Part shown: piece after piece, positions 56,584 to 64,000 of the stretch | Numbering within the stretch: position 1 is the stretch's first letter | Layout of the letters: the number at the start of each line of letters is the position of its first letter | Assembly: GCF_008065375.1 (NCBI RefSeq) | Contig: NZ_VJYI01000001.1 | Location: 620,001 to 684,000 of the forward strand | From: Nonomuraea sp. SYSU D8015 | GTDB taxonomy: Bacteria > Actinomycetota > Actinomycetes > Streptosporangiales > Streptosporangiaceae | Length of the DNA: 64,000 nucleotides | Reading direction: 5' to 3' | The notes under the pieces: model-generated | Told to the model about the DNA's origin: nothing | What the model saw: the letters and a program-made list of their open reading frames with translations, nothing else | Database searches by the model: none | Position numbers and translations under genes: made by a program

Positions 56584-58056
56584 CTAACTTTCCCTGATAA
56601 TTTCGCCAGGGATCACGCCCATCTGCTTCAGCACGTCGTCTGCGGGCACGGCCTCGGGGAGCGCCTGCGCCTTCTCGGCGGCCTTGTCTCCGAAGAGCTG
56701 GCCAACGAGACCAGTCCCGGCCGCCGCGCGTCCGCTGGCCTTGATGGTCATGCTGAAGCCCTCGGCGTCCTGGGACATGACAGTGCTCAGCATCTTGTGC
56801 AGGACCTCCACCTCGCGCGTGAGGTTGGGGTCAGCGTAGCCGCCTTCCTGCTGCTCAGCGGCATACATGGCGGCTACGCGCTGGCTCTGGATCTCGATAT
56901 ACATATCCTGAATGCGGCGCTTCTGCTCGACTGTACGAGCCTCCACCGGCAGCTTGTAGACGCACGTTGCGCCGGGCTCGAACTCCTGGCATGAGGGGTT
57001 CAGGAAGCACGTATCGCAGAGCCGCTGGCTCTCTCCGCTGACATTGATCAGATTGAGCTTGCGTGTGGTGAAGTTCCCGTCTTCGCCGACAACGCGCTCT
57101 TCCACCTCTTCGACCCCGAATCCAGGGGCGATTTTCGCGGCTTCACGACGCCTGGGAGTTGCTAGCCTTTTCCGCTTCTCGGAGGGGTCGTTGGCAACTG
57201 TTTCGTCGCCTTCTTCCGCAAAACTCCATCTACGGTTTTCAGTGTCCACAGTAACTAGCCTTTTCTCATTCAGATGGTCGATGTACCGCTGCCAGCTCCA
57301 CAGGGAAAGGCGCAACAGCTCGTTGGAGTCGCCGGACTCGATCAGCTCAGCATCGAACCCGTTCTTGACAAAGAGCTGCCGGTGACGCTTGCGCGCCTGC
57401 TCCGCGTATTTCTTGGGATACCTCTTCAGCTCATTTCCGGTCCAGACGATCGTGTCGTTGTACTGGCTGGGGGATAGCCACGAGGTACTCGCGGCCGAGT
57501 CCCACGGAAGAGCCTCAAGGATGTCCGGCTTCGTCATGGCAACGCCGTGTAGCTTGATTCCAGAGCGAGCCAGGGTACGGAGTACCGGCATGATGTCCCG
57601 GCCGCCCACGCTCGTCTGGGGGACGCCTACGCGCCCGTACGTGTCGGCCAGTTCCCGCAGGCGCGGCAGGCCGTCCTCTGCGTGCCAGATGGGCAGGTAC
57701 TTGTCTCCGGCCATCTCGGCGACTTCGAGGTCTGTGAGCGGGTAGCAAGGGACGTCCCAGCCGCCGATGAGCGAGGCGCGCTCTACGTTGGCGGCGACGA
57801 ATGCCTTGTACTTCTTCGCGAAGTCCATTAGCTGGTGTTCGCGATACTTCTCCGGATTGGCCCGTAGGCTGTACCCGCCTGAGTCGAGCAGGATTTCCGT
57901 ATCATCCCGGAATTTCGTGGATAGGAGCCACGGGCGGACGAATTTGACGCGTCTGGAGAGTCCGATGAAGGAGAGCGAGACGTGGCGCACTCCCTGCGAG
58001 TGCAGGAAGGTACGCCACGATGGAATCTCAGCTCCCGCGTAGTAGAGGCGGGTCAT
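56584..58056 (-). CDS. Second TGT/DpdA-like protein with C-terminal Cys cluster
   Basis: 490 residues. N-terminal 250 residues share the TGT-superfamily layout of the 49.4-kb protein: LLDSGGYSLRANPE (DSGGY at 58-62), VGVPQTSVGG, and KLHGVAMTKPDILEALPWDSAASTSW, which lines up with that protein's KLHGFGLKTEGLAKVGHLL. The C-terminal half has CDTCFLNPSCQEFEPGATC, possibly zinc or Fe-S, then a helical tail. Likely a diverged DpdA paralogue or a fusion of TGT-like and unknown domains. It lies at the start of the right leftward gene block. Confidence 0.6.
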   Translation of the reverse strand: MTRLYYAGAEIPSWRTFLHSQGVRHVSLSFIGLSRRVKFVRPWLLSTKFRDDTEILLDSGGYSLRANPEKYREHQLMDFAKKYKAFVAANVERASLIGGWDVPCYPLTDLEVAEMAGDKYLPIWHAEDGLPRLRELADTYGRVGVPQTSVGGRDIMPVLRTLARSGIKLHGVAMTKPDILEALPWDSAASTSWLSPSQYNDTIVWTGNELKRYPKKYAEQARKRHRQLFVKNGFDAELIESGDSNELLRLSLWSWQRYIDHLNEKRLVTVDTENRRWSFAEEGDETVANDPSEKRKRLATPRRREAAKIAPGFGVEEVEERVVGEDGNFTTRKLNLINVSGESQRLCDTCFLNPSCQEFEPGATCVYKLPVEARTVEQKRRIQDMYIEIQSQRVAAMYAAEQQEGGYADPNLTREVEVLHKMLSTVMSQDAEGFSMTIKASGRAAAGTGLVGQLFGDKAAEKAQALPEAVPADDVLKQMGVIPGEIIRES

Positions 58057-58061
58057 CGTGG

Positions 58062-59747
58062 TTAGTCGGCGCTCCGGCCCAGGCGCTTGCTCCGGGTCTC
58101 GACCTCTTCAACGCTGGGGGAGCGGTAGCCCGGTGTCTTGGCGGCAGCCATGCGGGTTTCCCTGGGGATGCCGGGAACGAGGGCATCGACGTGGGTCCCG
58201 TATTCCTTGGCGTCCGGTGTGTCCTGATGGGACCAGGACGCCTTGACGCCGCTGCGGCCGGACGCGTCGATCCGCTGTGTTCCCCCGATCTGACGGGTCT
58301 GAACGGGGCGCTGGTGGAGCTGGGACACGGGGGTGCCTCCTCTTGGAGCCGGATTCTTGGTGGGGGTAGTGGACGGGCGGACGTCAAGGGCCTGCTGACC
58401 CGCGCCGACGGCGGGCTTTCTGGTCCTGCTGGACTTCGGCCTGGGAGCCTTGGGCGCGGCGGGCTCTGGCTCGCGGGTCGGTGCCGGGATCTGCTGCTGA
58501 TTGACGGGGGAGGGCTGTACGGCGGCAGACTTGGGCGAGCTGAGGGGGCCGTAGCTGCGGGTAGAGCCGCCGGTCACCGGCTTGGGCTCGGCCGCTACCT
58601 TGGTGGCCTTTGGCTTGGGCTCAGCAGGCAGCGCACCGCCCAGCCTCCTGCCCGGCGTGATGGTGGGCTCGGTTGCCCGGATCTGACGAGCGTTGACGTT
58701 GCCCTGGGCGCGGATCTGTGCGGCACGAGCGTCTCCCTCTGCCCGGATTCGCGCTGCTGCCGCCTCGTGGTCAGCGATGCCGGGGGCAGCGGAGGCAGCG
58801 TCGAGCTTGCCACGCGCGATCTTGCGGGTAGCGTCGGCGCGGCCCTGGCCGACCTTGCGGGCGGCGTCGGCGGTGCCCTGTGCACGAATTAGGGTGGCCT
58901 CGGCCTGGTGGCCAGCGGCGGTGACGTCGTCGCGGGCGGCTCCGATGCGGGCGCGGGACTTGATCCGCTCGGCGTCGGCGGTGCCTCGGGCACGCAGGCG
59001 GGTTGCCTCGGCCTCGTGGTCGGCGGTGGTGAGTCCGATCTTCGCGGAGGCGGCCTTGCCCCGTGCCTTGATCTTGTCCGCGTCGGCAATGCCCGTGGCC
59101 CTGGTGCGGCTCGCGTCGGCATCTGCCGCTGCGTGCATGCGGATGTTGTCGGCCCTGACCTGGCCCTGCATCTGCGCGCCGTCGGCGACGCCCTTTCCCT
59201 TGCCGTAGGTGGTGGAGTAGGAGACGTTGAAAGCCGTCTCCGCCTTGGCTTCGCCCACCTTCCGGACAGCCTCGGCGTTGATGTCGCCCATGGTCGCTGC
59301 GTGGCTCTGGGCGGTGCGGTTCATCGCGTCCTCGTGGGACACGCGCTGCGACTGGAAATCCCCGGTGTGGCGGAGCTTCTGAGCGTGCTGGAATTCCGCA
59401 CGGCGACCACCGGTAACCGTCGAAATATCCGCCTGTGCTTCGGAGTCGCGGAATGCTGCCCAGCGCTCGCGTGAGCGCGCCTGCGCCTTGGCCGCGTCGT
59501 GCGCCCGTGCGGCATCCCAGCGGATTCGCTGGATGTGCTGCTCCTTCTCGATGTCCTTGCCAACGCTGTAATCGCGCCTGTCGTAGAAGTCCTGCTGCCT
59601 GGTGCGGCGGACTTCCTCGCGGTATCGCTTCTCCCGCCTTTCCTTGAATGTGGTGAAGCCCCACTTCTGGGAACTCTTGGTTGCGGTGTTCTTGGCGTTC
59701 GTGCCCGGCGAAGACACCGTCGAGTAGTTAAAAGGGGATGCGGACAC
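58062..59747 (-). CDS. Repeat-rich coiled-coil phage protein
   Basis: 561 residues. Basic N-terminal 120 residues, then about 200 residues of imperfect 11-residue repeats around A-x-R-I-R-A-x-G-T-A-D-A (e.g. RARGTADAERIKSRAR), predicted as long helix, then a Pro/Lys-rich tail. Could be a virion-associated or scaffold-like protein; no family recognised. The DNA repeats produce long open frames on other strands. Confidence 0.58.
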   Translation of the reverse strand: MSASPFNYSTVSSPGTNAKNTATKSSQKWGFTTFKERREKRYREEVRRTRQQDFYDRRDYSVGKDIEKEQHIQRIRWDAARAHDAAKAQARSRERWAAFRDSEAQADISTVTGGRRAEFQHAQKLRHTGDFQSQRVSHEDAMNRTAQSHAATMGDINAEAVRKVGEAKAETAFNVSYSTTYGKGKGVADGAQMQGQVRADNIRMHAAADADASRTRATGIADADKIKARGKAASAKIGLTTADHEAEATRLRARGTADAERIKSRARIGAARDDVTAAGHQAEATLIRAQGTADAARKVGQGRADATRKIARGKLDAASAAPGIADHEAAAARIRAEGDARAAQIRAQGNVNARQIRATEPTITPGRRLGGALPAEPKPKATKVAAEPKPVTGGSTRSYGPLSSPKSAAVQPSPVNQQQIPAPTREPEPAAPKAPRPKSSRTRKPAVGAGQQALDVRPSTTPTKNPAPRGGTPVSQLHQRPVQTRQIGGTQRIDASGRSGVKASWSHQDTPDAKEYGTHVDALVPGIPRETRMAAAKTPGYRSPSVEEVETRSKRLGRSAD

Positions 59748-59755
59748 TTTCTCTC

Positions 59756-60196
59756 CTAGGCGGCATTCGCTTCGAGCTGGCGCGTGGTGTCGATGACGTG
59801 CTCCAGGTCGGCCCAGGCTCGAAGTCCGGGGCGGTGCCGCAGGTGGGTGTACCGGGGATGGCTGTAGAGCAGGGTTGCCTGGCCGACGTTGAACAGGTCA
59901 GCGCAGACGCGGGGATCGGGATCCACAACGAGGTCGAGAGGTCCGCCCGCGCGGAGCTGGGCGACCTGATAGAGGCGCTCGTCATGCATCGGGTGTCCGG
60001 GGCGGGGGAGGCTGAGCGATACGTAGCCGGTGAACTTCTCCAGGCGCAGCCACTCTTCGTCGGCCGGTTCGTCGGCGAGCAGGTGTACGCGGTAGCCCTG
60101 CATGAGGGAAGCAAGCAGGGTGCGGCCATGGTCGCTTGGCTGGCGGCTGATGGGGTCGCGGAGGATGCCCCAGATGGTGAGGGCGCAGGAGATCAC
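59756..60196 (-). CDS. HAD-like phage protein (tentative)
   Basis: 146 residues. Segments YRVHLLADEPADEEW, PLDLVVDPDPRVCADLFNVGQATLLYSHPRYTH and ADLEHVIDTTRQLE resemble the later half of HAD-type proteins, but the catalytic DxD at the N-terminus is not evident. Overlaps the next gene by four bases. Confidence 0.5.
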   Translation of the reverse strand: MISCALTIWGILRDPISRQPSDHGRTLLASLMQGYRVHLLADEPADEEWLRLEKFTGYVSLSLPRPGHPMHDERLYQVAQLRAGGPLDLVVDPDPRVCADLFNVGQATLLYSHPRYTHLRHRPGLRAWADLEHVIDTTRQLEANAA

Positions 60197-61143
60197 AGGC
60201 GTACTCCGGGAATGGATGCGAGTTGGGACTTGAGCAGCTCGTTGTGGATGTCCTCGATCGACATGCTGGGCCGGTCGCGGAGCTGGGAGATTGCGCGGAG
60301 CGCGTTGACGACGCCGTTCTTCTTGTGGCTCTGCCAGCGGAAGTTGGCCCAGTCCGAATAGCCCGCTCCCTGGTCGGAGAAGGCAGCTCGACGGCCGGTG
60401 TGGATGTCCTCGAATAGGGCGGCGGCCTGAGCCTCAGCGAGGTTCATGACGGCTCGGGCGTTCGTCCAGGCCCCCGAATTCGGCTGCGCCTGCTCGGCGT
60501 CTACGGCGGCCTTGTGGAAGCGCTTGACGATCTGGGCAGCCTGGCGAGCCTCCGTGGCGATGGCGGACTTCCATGCAGGCGGGAACAAGCTGGCCGGGTC
60601 GCTGGGAAGCTTCGGCGGCCGGACGCTCCACGTGTCGGTGGTCAGGTCATACGCCGCATAGGGCCTGATGCTCCTGATGTCCAGGCCCGTGTTGACGTTG
60701 ACGTAGAAGGTCAGCTCGTAGAACTGCTTCCCGAAACGCGTATGAGCGGTGCGCGGCCACAGGTGGTCACGGAGCAGGGTGTTGATGAGCGTGGCCGCTT
60801 CGCTATTGCCCAATCCCGCGTAGTTCGGGTTGTGCTTGCGGAAGGCTATCCAGTCCACGCCGAAAAGGCAGTCGAGGTCACCATTTCCGCGCCCGGCTGC
60901 CCACTGATAGGAGACGCCGGAACCGGCAATCCAGACCTTGCTCCATGCCTGTGGCCGGTGGAAGTGCTGGGACAGAAATCCGTACAGGGTATTGAGGACG
61001 TGAGTCCTTACCTCGGGCCGGATTTTCTGGCCCTGGAAGATGTTCGGGTCGAGATCGTTTCGTGGCGTCGAGAAGTAGCCGGATTCGCCTTGTGTGATAG
61101 CTATTCCGGCTGCTTGGCGGAGGTATTTGTTCTCGATGGCCAC
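60193..61143 (-). CDS. Nucleotidyltransferase-like phage protein
   Basis: 316 residues from a GTG. GSGVSYQWAAGRGNGDLDCLFGVDW contains a GS...D-x-D pattern (GDLDCLFGVD) of the DNA polymerase beta-like nucleotidyltransferase superfamily, followed by a helical C-terminal domain. Substrate unknown. Small hairpin AAGCCT/AGGCTT lies in its leader. Confidence 0.58.
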   Translation of the reverse strand: MAIENKYLRQAAGIAITQGESGYFSTPRNDLDPNIFQGQKIRPEVRTHVLNTLYGFLSQHFHRPQAWSKVWIAGSGVSYQWAAGRGNGDLDCLFGVDWIAFRKHNPNYAGLGNSEAATLINTLLRDHLWPRTAHTRFGKQFYELTFYVNVNTGLDIRSIRPYAAYDLTTDTWSVRPPKLPSDPASLFPPAWKSAIATEARQAAQIVKRFHKAAVDAEQAQPNSGAWTNARAVMNLAEAQAAALFEDIHTGRRAAFSDQGAGYSDWANFRWQSHKKNGVVNALRAISQLRDRPSMSIEDIHNELLKSQLASIPGVRL

Positions 61144-61184
61144 ATTCCAAGCCTACCTTTTTAGGCTTTTAGCTCGTTAGTGCA

Positions 61185-61210
61185 GAAAGCGCCGGTCGCC
61201 CGGCGCTTTC
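61185..61210. terminator. Terminator between leftward transcription units
   Basis: GAAAGCGCCGG and CCGGCGCTTTC, perfect 11-bp arms with a 4-base loop, at the stop of the next gene. Confidence 0.82.
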
Positions 61211-61458
61211 TATATGGCAGCGTGGCTGATGACCTTCAATCCCATGAGTTTCAGTGACGCAACATATGCGAGCAGTTCGGTCATGTCGCGTCTGTCGTAG
61301 AAGCCTGGTCCGATCACGATGATCGCGTCTTGCCCCACGCCCTGAAGCCGGGTCAAATCATGCGCGTAATCAGCGTGGTGGCCCAGCTCCTTGAGCTTCC
61401 TTATGGTGGGCTCGGCGTAGCGGTAACTGCCTGCGATTATGACGAAGCGTTTGATCAC
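61210..61458 (-). CDS. Small Rossmann-like protein
   Basis: 82 residues from a GTG in a GTGA overlap. KRFVIIAGSYRYAEPTIRKLKELGHHADYAHDLTRL...AIIVIGPGFYDRRDMTELLAY looks like a minimal nucleotide-binding fold (DUF4406-like). Function unknown. Confidence 0.58.
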   Translation of the reverse strand: MIKRFVIIAGSYRYAEPTIRKLKELGHHADYAHDLTRLQGVGQDAIIVIGPGFYDRRDMTELLAYVASLKLMGLKVISHAAI

Positions 61459-61781
61459 TGGCCGGGCATCCGCATGTTCTGCATGATCTGCTGCGTCATG
61501 GCCTGCTCCTGAGAAGCTCGCGCAGCGGCCATCATGCCGTGGTGGACCTGCGCCGCCGTCTTCTGGGCCGCGATATCCGTGCGGGTGGTCGCGCACGCGC
61601 CGTCGATCTCATCAGCCGTCGGCTGGCGAACGGGCTTGATCTTGTCAGCCAGCATCGACGGGTCATCCGTCGTGACCACCATGCCCTGCGGCGTCATTAG
61701 GGTGACGTACGCCCAGGTGACCTGAAGCTCCTCGGTCTCCGGCCTCGTCTCGCCGATATTCGCAGCACCGCCAGTGTTCAT
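61455..61781 (-). CDS. Hypothetical phage protein
   Basis: 108 residues. N-terminal beta strands (VTWAYVTLMTPQGMVVTTDDP) and a Met/Gln-rich helical tail (MTQQIMQNMRMPGQ). ATG in a TGATG overlap. Confidence 0.56.
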   Translation of the reverse strand: MNTGGAANIGETRPETEELQVTWAYVTLMTPQGMVVTTDDPSMLADKIKPVRQPTADEIDGACATTRTDIAAQKTAAQVHHGMMAAARASQEQAMTQQIMQNMRMPGQ

Positions 61782-62131
61782 CAGGCGTCACCTCCGGCGC
61801 TCGTGACGAGCTTGGTGTCCACCGGGAGACCCCACTCGGCGGCGACCAGCTCCCGAGCAGCAGCGTCGGAGAAGTCGGTCAGACGGCGGCGCAAACCGGC
61901 AGACTCACCACGGAGGTACGCGGCCTCCGCGTCGGCCTTGTACTCCGGAGTCATCTGGAGCTGCTCAGCTCGTGCCCGCCAGCGACCGGTCTCCCTCTTG
62001 GCGGCCTCAGCCTCGCGGTAGGCGTTGTCACGATCGCGGTAGGCGGTGTCGCGAGCACCCTGAGCAATGGCCAGGTCGTAGCGCAGATCATCCACGATCC
62101 GTTCGTGCTTCGATTTCCTAATGAACCACAT
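61781..62131 (-). CDS. Coiled-coil phage protein
   Basis: 116 residues, mostly charged helix (HERIVDDLRYDLAIAQGARDTAYRDRDNAYREAEAAKRE). Possibly virion- or lysis-associated. Unknown function. Confidence 0.57.
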   Translation of the reverse strand: MWFIRKSKHERIVDDLRYDLAIAQGARDTAYRDRDNAYREAEAAKRETGRWRARAEQLQMTPEYKADAEAAYLRGESAGLRRRLTDFSDAAARELVAAEWGLPVDTKLVTSAGGDA

Positions 62132-62140
62132 ATCTTGCTC

Positions 62141-62632
62141 CTATTCGTTGTAGTCGTAATACTTGGCCTTGTTGCGCCGCTGCTCGACGATCTGGTGGTA
62201 AGGGCAGAAATTGCAGAGGAAGGTGTTGGGCCGGTTCTTGTAGTCGAGCCCGGCTTCCTTGCGCTCAGCTCGGGTGTCCGGCAGAAGGCGCTTGCGGTCT
62301 GACATGTAGTCGCCGCAGTTCTTCGTCCTGTTGTGCTCTTTCCAGCACTTGCCAGCGTCTTCCTGGAAGGTGTTCTTCGAGTCGTAGAAGTGGTTGCCGA
62401 GACCCTCAGCGGTCCGGGCGTCGATTTGCTGGATGATCTGCTGGCGGATCTGCGGATCGGCCCAGTGCTCCTCCTTGATGTCCCGAATCAGCAGCCCGCC
62501 ACCGTGCTCAGCACCCGACGGGAAACGGTGGCGGGAAACGAGGACATCAAGGAGATGGTCACCCTCAACGGGGCCTTCGTAGTCCGGCAGCTCCTCCATG
62601 GAGCCGCATGTGCCGCAAAGCAGTAGACGCAT
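62141..62632 (-). CDS. Cys/His-rich phage protein
   Basis: 163 residues. Cys sites CGTCG, CWKEHNRTKNCGDY and CNFCPYH, seven Cys and several His in all: zinc or Fe-S binding likely. Contains an acidic helical middle. No family recognised. Confidence 0.57.
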   Translation of the reverse strand: MRLLLCGTCGSMEELPDYEGPVEGDHLLDVLVSRHRFPSGAEHGGGLLIRDIKEEHWADPQIRQQIIQQIDARTAEGLGNHFYDSKNTFQEDAGKCWKEHNRTKNCGDYMSDRKRLLPDTRAERKEAGLDYKNRPNTFLCNFCPYHQIVEQRRNKAKYYDYNE

Positions 62633-62652
62633 AGTGGTTCGGGTATTCCTTC

Positions 62653-63471
62653 TCAGGTGATGGGGGCGGTCCAGAAGAGGGGCCAGGTACGGGCACCAAC
62701 GAGGCCGTCTGCCTTGACGCCCTTATCCGCCTGGAAGTCCATGACGATGGCCTTGGTCTGGGGGCCGAATTCGCCGTCAACGGTGATCTTCCAGCCGCGT
62801 TCCTTCAGCCGGGACTGGAGAAGCCGGATGTTCTTCTTGTCCACGGGCGTGGTGCCAGCGTGACATTCCGGAATGGCGGACTTGATGCCGAAATAGTGGC
62901 CGGAGGGAAGCGGAAACTTTGGCGCGGTCTTGACGCTCGGCTTGTCATCCTTCGCAGGCTCGGGCTCGACCTGGCCGGGCTCCGCGTACGAGGGGTAGCC
63001 GAAGCCAACGATGTTTCGGTAGCTGCGGTAGAGCTTCCTGAAGCCGTTGCTGACGTTGCCCTCATAGGTGATGAGCAGGCCGTCAGAGGTCCTACCGGCG
63101 ACGACGCCGACGTGGTCAATGGCGGAGATGCCCTTGCTCGCGCCCCAGTCGAAATAGACGAAGGCACCCTTCCGGGCCTGGGTGCCGAAACGGCCCTTCT
63201 TGGCGAACCACTGGGCATGCCACACGGTGTAGGCGAAACATCCGGCCTGCTTGAGGGCGTTCTCTGCGACCTGCTCGCCGCCCTTACGCCTGCCCGCCTC
63301 GTAGGCGATCCACGCGAGGCTCATGTCACACCAGGCGGCGGCGTCGAAGGCAGCGTTCGCGACGCGGTCCCCGTACCACTTGCCGTACTTAGTGACGCCG
63401 CCCTTACCTTCGGTCGTGCCGATCTGCTCCTTGGCCACGGCCAGGAATTCGGCGGAGCTGATGCCGATCAA
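62653..63471 (-). CDS. Endolysin: CHAP amidase/peptidase plus peptidoglycan-binding domain
   Basis: 272 residues. N-terminal CHAP domain with the catalytic set Cys 48 (AAWCDM), His 120 (IDHVGVV) and Glu 137 (YEGNV); C-terminal PG_binding_1 domain (about 205-268: LQSRLKERGWKITVDGEFGPQTKAIVMDFQADKGVKADGLVG). Cuts the host cell wall at lysis. TTG start at 63471 overlaps the upstream mini-gene stop and follows GAGGAG by eight bases. The adjoining genes give no clear holin. Confidence 0.88.
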   Translation of the reverse strand: MIGISSAEFLAVAKEQIGTTEGKGGVTKYGKWYGDRVANAAFDAAAWCDMSLAWIAYEAGRRKGGEQVAENALKQAGCFAYTVWHAQWFAKKGRFGTQARKGAFVYFDWGASKGISAIDHVGVVAGRTSDGLLITYEGNVSNGFRKLYRSYRNIVGFGYPSYAEPGQVEPEPAKDDKPSVKTAPKFPLPSGHYFGIKSAIPECHAGTTPVDKKNIRLLQSRLKERGWKITVDGEFGPQTKAIVMDFQADKGVKADGLVGARTWPLFWTAPIT

Positions 63472-63590
63472 TGCCGGTACTCCTCAACCCACTCAGGAAG
63501 CTCCAGCTCGTCCACGATGTGGATGGCCGGGTCGCGGTCGTGCTCGGTCAGGCCAGCGCCGTGCTTCGGCCGGACGGGGACGGGTTCCAT
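63468..63590 (-). CDS. 40-residue acidic protein upstream of endolysin
   Basis: ATG after TAAGGAG. Sequence ends HIVDELELPEWVEEYRH. Overlaps the endolysin start (TTGA), so it probably couples endolysin translation. No membrane segment, so not a holin. Confidence 0.5.
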   Translation of the reverse strand: MEPVPVRPKHGAGLTEHDRDPAIHIVDELELPEWVEEYRH

Positions 63591-63602
63591 GGGTGCTCCT
63601 TA

Positions 63603-63618
63603 TCCCGGTTAGATAGAC
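63603..63618 (-). promoter_or_regulatory. 16-bp phage motif upstream of lysis genes
   Basis: Minus strand GTCTATCTAACCGGGA, a full consensus match, between two leftward genes and immediately before the TAAGGAG of the mini-gene. Oriented with transcription. Confidence 0.75.
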
Positions 63619-63620
63619 GG

Positions 63621-63776
63621 TCAGCGGACGCCGTAGCTGCGCCGGTAAGCGCGGAACTCGATGGCAGTGGGCGCGGAAACGGCACCATCGCGATTCGGCG
63701 TCGGGTCGTACTCAGCGCCCTCGCGCACGCCCTTAGCGAGGCTGGCGTTCATGGATCGCGGCTGCGGATAAGCCAT
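63621..63776 (-). CDS. 51-residue basic phage protein
   Basis: ATG at 63776 after GAAGAGGA. MAYPQPRSMNASLAKGVREG... is basic and probably extended. Unknown function. Confidence 0.48.
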   Translation of the reverse strand: MAYPQPRSMNASLAKGVREGAEYDPTPNRDGAVSAPTAIEFRAYRRSYGVR

Positions 63777-63851
63777 GTCCGGTCCTCTTCCATTGCTGAC
63801 GATGAAACGTACAAGCAATAGGTTATGGGGAGGAACCGGACTTTTTATAAT

Positions 63852-64000
63852 TCAGCCGAGACGCCAGCTCGGGAGAAACTCGGCCAGCCGGTGAGAGGTG
63901 TACTGACTGGTCGAGAACTTGTCTTCCTTCTTGCGCATTTCCACGGGGCCGAGAACTTCCGTCTTCCCGTTATTCACGAGGTGCTCTTCCGGTGCTCCCT
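63852..64000 (-). CDS. C-terminal part of a phage protein (runs off the window)
   Basis: Open to the window end on the minus strand; the visible C-terminus is LGPVEMRKKEDKFSTSQYTS then HRLAEFLPSWRLG. Only about 48 residues are visible, so no family can be assigned. Confidence 0.5.
   Translation of the reverse strand, partial: GAPEEHLVNNGKTEVLGPVEMRKKEDKFSTSQYTSHRLAEFLPSWRLG

Noticed and set aside
58020-58892. 290-residue plus-strand frame antisense to the repeat protein
   Set aside because: Gly/Leu/Ala-rich mirror of the repeat-encoding strand, no start signal, opposite to the local transcription direction.
16250-64000. CRISPR array
   Set aside because: No regularly spaced identical repeats with unique spacers; the repeated motifs are single intergenic elements.
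16250-64000. Insertion sequences or transposase genes in the prophage
   Set aside because: No DDE or HUH transposase motif and no terminal inverted repeats with target duplications were seen.

Overview
The window is a junction between an actinobacterial chromosome and a large prophage. Bases 1 to about 16,250 are very GC-rich and code densely. They include a mycothiol-dependent maleylpyruvate isomerase homologue, an HGD-type Ser/Thr kinase and an ECF sigma factor, which points to a mycothiol-producing actinomycete (Streptosporangiales/Nonomuraea-like is an inference from style, not a proof). From about 16,250 to the window end the DNA is an integrated phage: tyrosine integrase, CHAP endolysin, Lsr2, ArdA-like antirestriction protein, DUF932, two DpdA/TGT-like proteins and dozens of small overlapping genes. 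No capsid, portal or terminase gene is visible, so the structural module and the right attachment site lie beyond base 64,000.

Chromosomal part: a complete 3-hydroxybenzoate/gentisate route (gentisate dioxygenase, fumarylpyruvate hydrolase, maleylpyruvate isomerase, 3-hydroxybenzoate 6-hydroxylase; 1-3.7 kb), a heparinase II/III-like lyase, an ECF sigma factor with its membrane partner, a zinc-metallopeptidase-like protein that has lost HExxH, CorA, a secreted Ig-like protein, a fused E1 alpha-beta dehydrogenase, a PknB-like kinase, an M50-like peptidase, and the C-terminal stump of an ABC-2 permease cut at about 16,240 by the prophage.

Prophage left arm (16.3-38 kb): candidate attL with integrase-arm-like repeats, a membrane protein, a MazG-like leftward pair, the integrase, a double-HTH protein, a lipoprotein, Lsr2, a TrmB/LuxR-like regulator, an XRE(DUF5753)-DUF397 pair facing an anti-sigma-like ATPase, a GntR/adenosylhomocysteinase-like/NUDIX cargo set, and two leftward operons of mostly unknown small proteins. 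Several intergenic stretches (24.2-24.8, 26.5-26.7, 27.2-27.4 and 38.3 kb) hold long perfect stems and look like structured RNAs.

A roughly 1.6-kb AT-richer non-coding stretch (38.7-40.29 kb) with palindromes, a promoter-embedded operator, iteron-like repeats and a terminator separates the leftward genes from one long rightward operon (40.29-56.54 kb). After it, genes run leftward again (56.58-64 kb) and include the endolysin.

The most striking result is in the gaps of the rightward operon. Three gaps each contain a complete type II hammerhead ribozyme with every invariant core base and covarying stems, starting at or just after the upstream stop codon. Other gaps hold two further pairs of homologous structured cassettes. 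Nearly all gaps end in a shared extended Shine-Dalgarno sequence (CACACAGAAAGGCGGTAG). A 16-bp directional motif, GTYTMYCWAACCGGGA, occurs 12 times in the prophage, usually pointing with transcription and often in the apical loop of these hairpins, including hammerhead stem III. Together this looks like a modular system for cutting, insulating or silencing a polycistronic phage mRNA.
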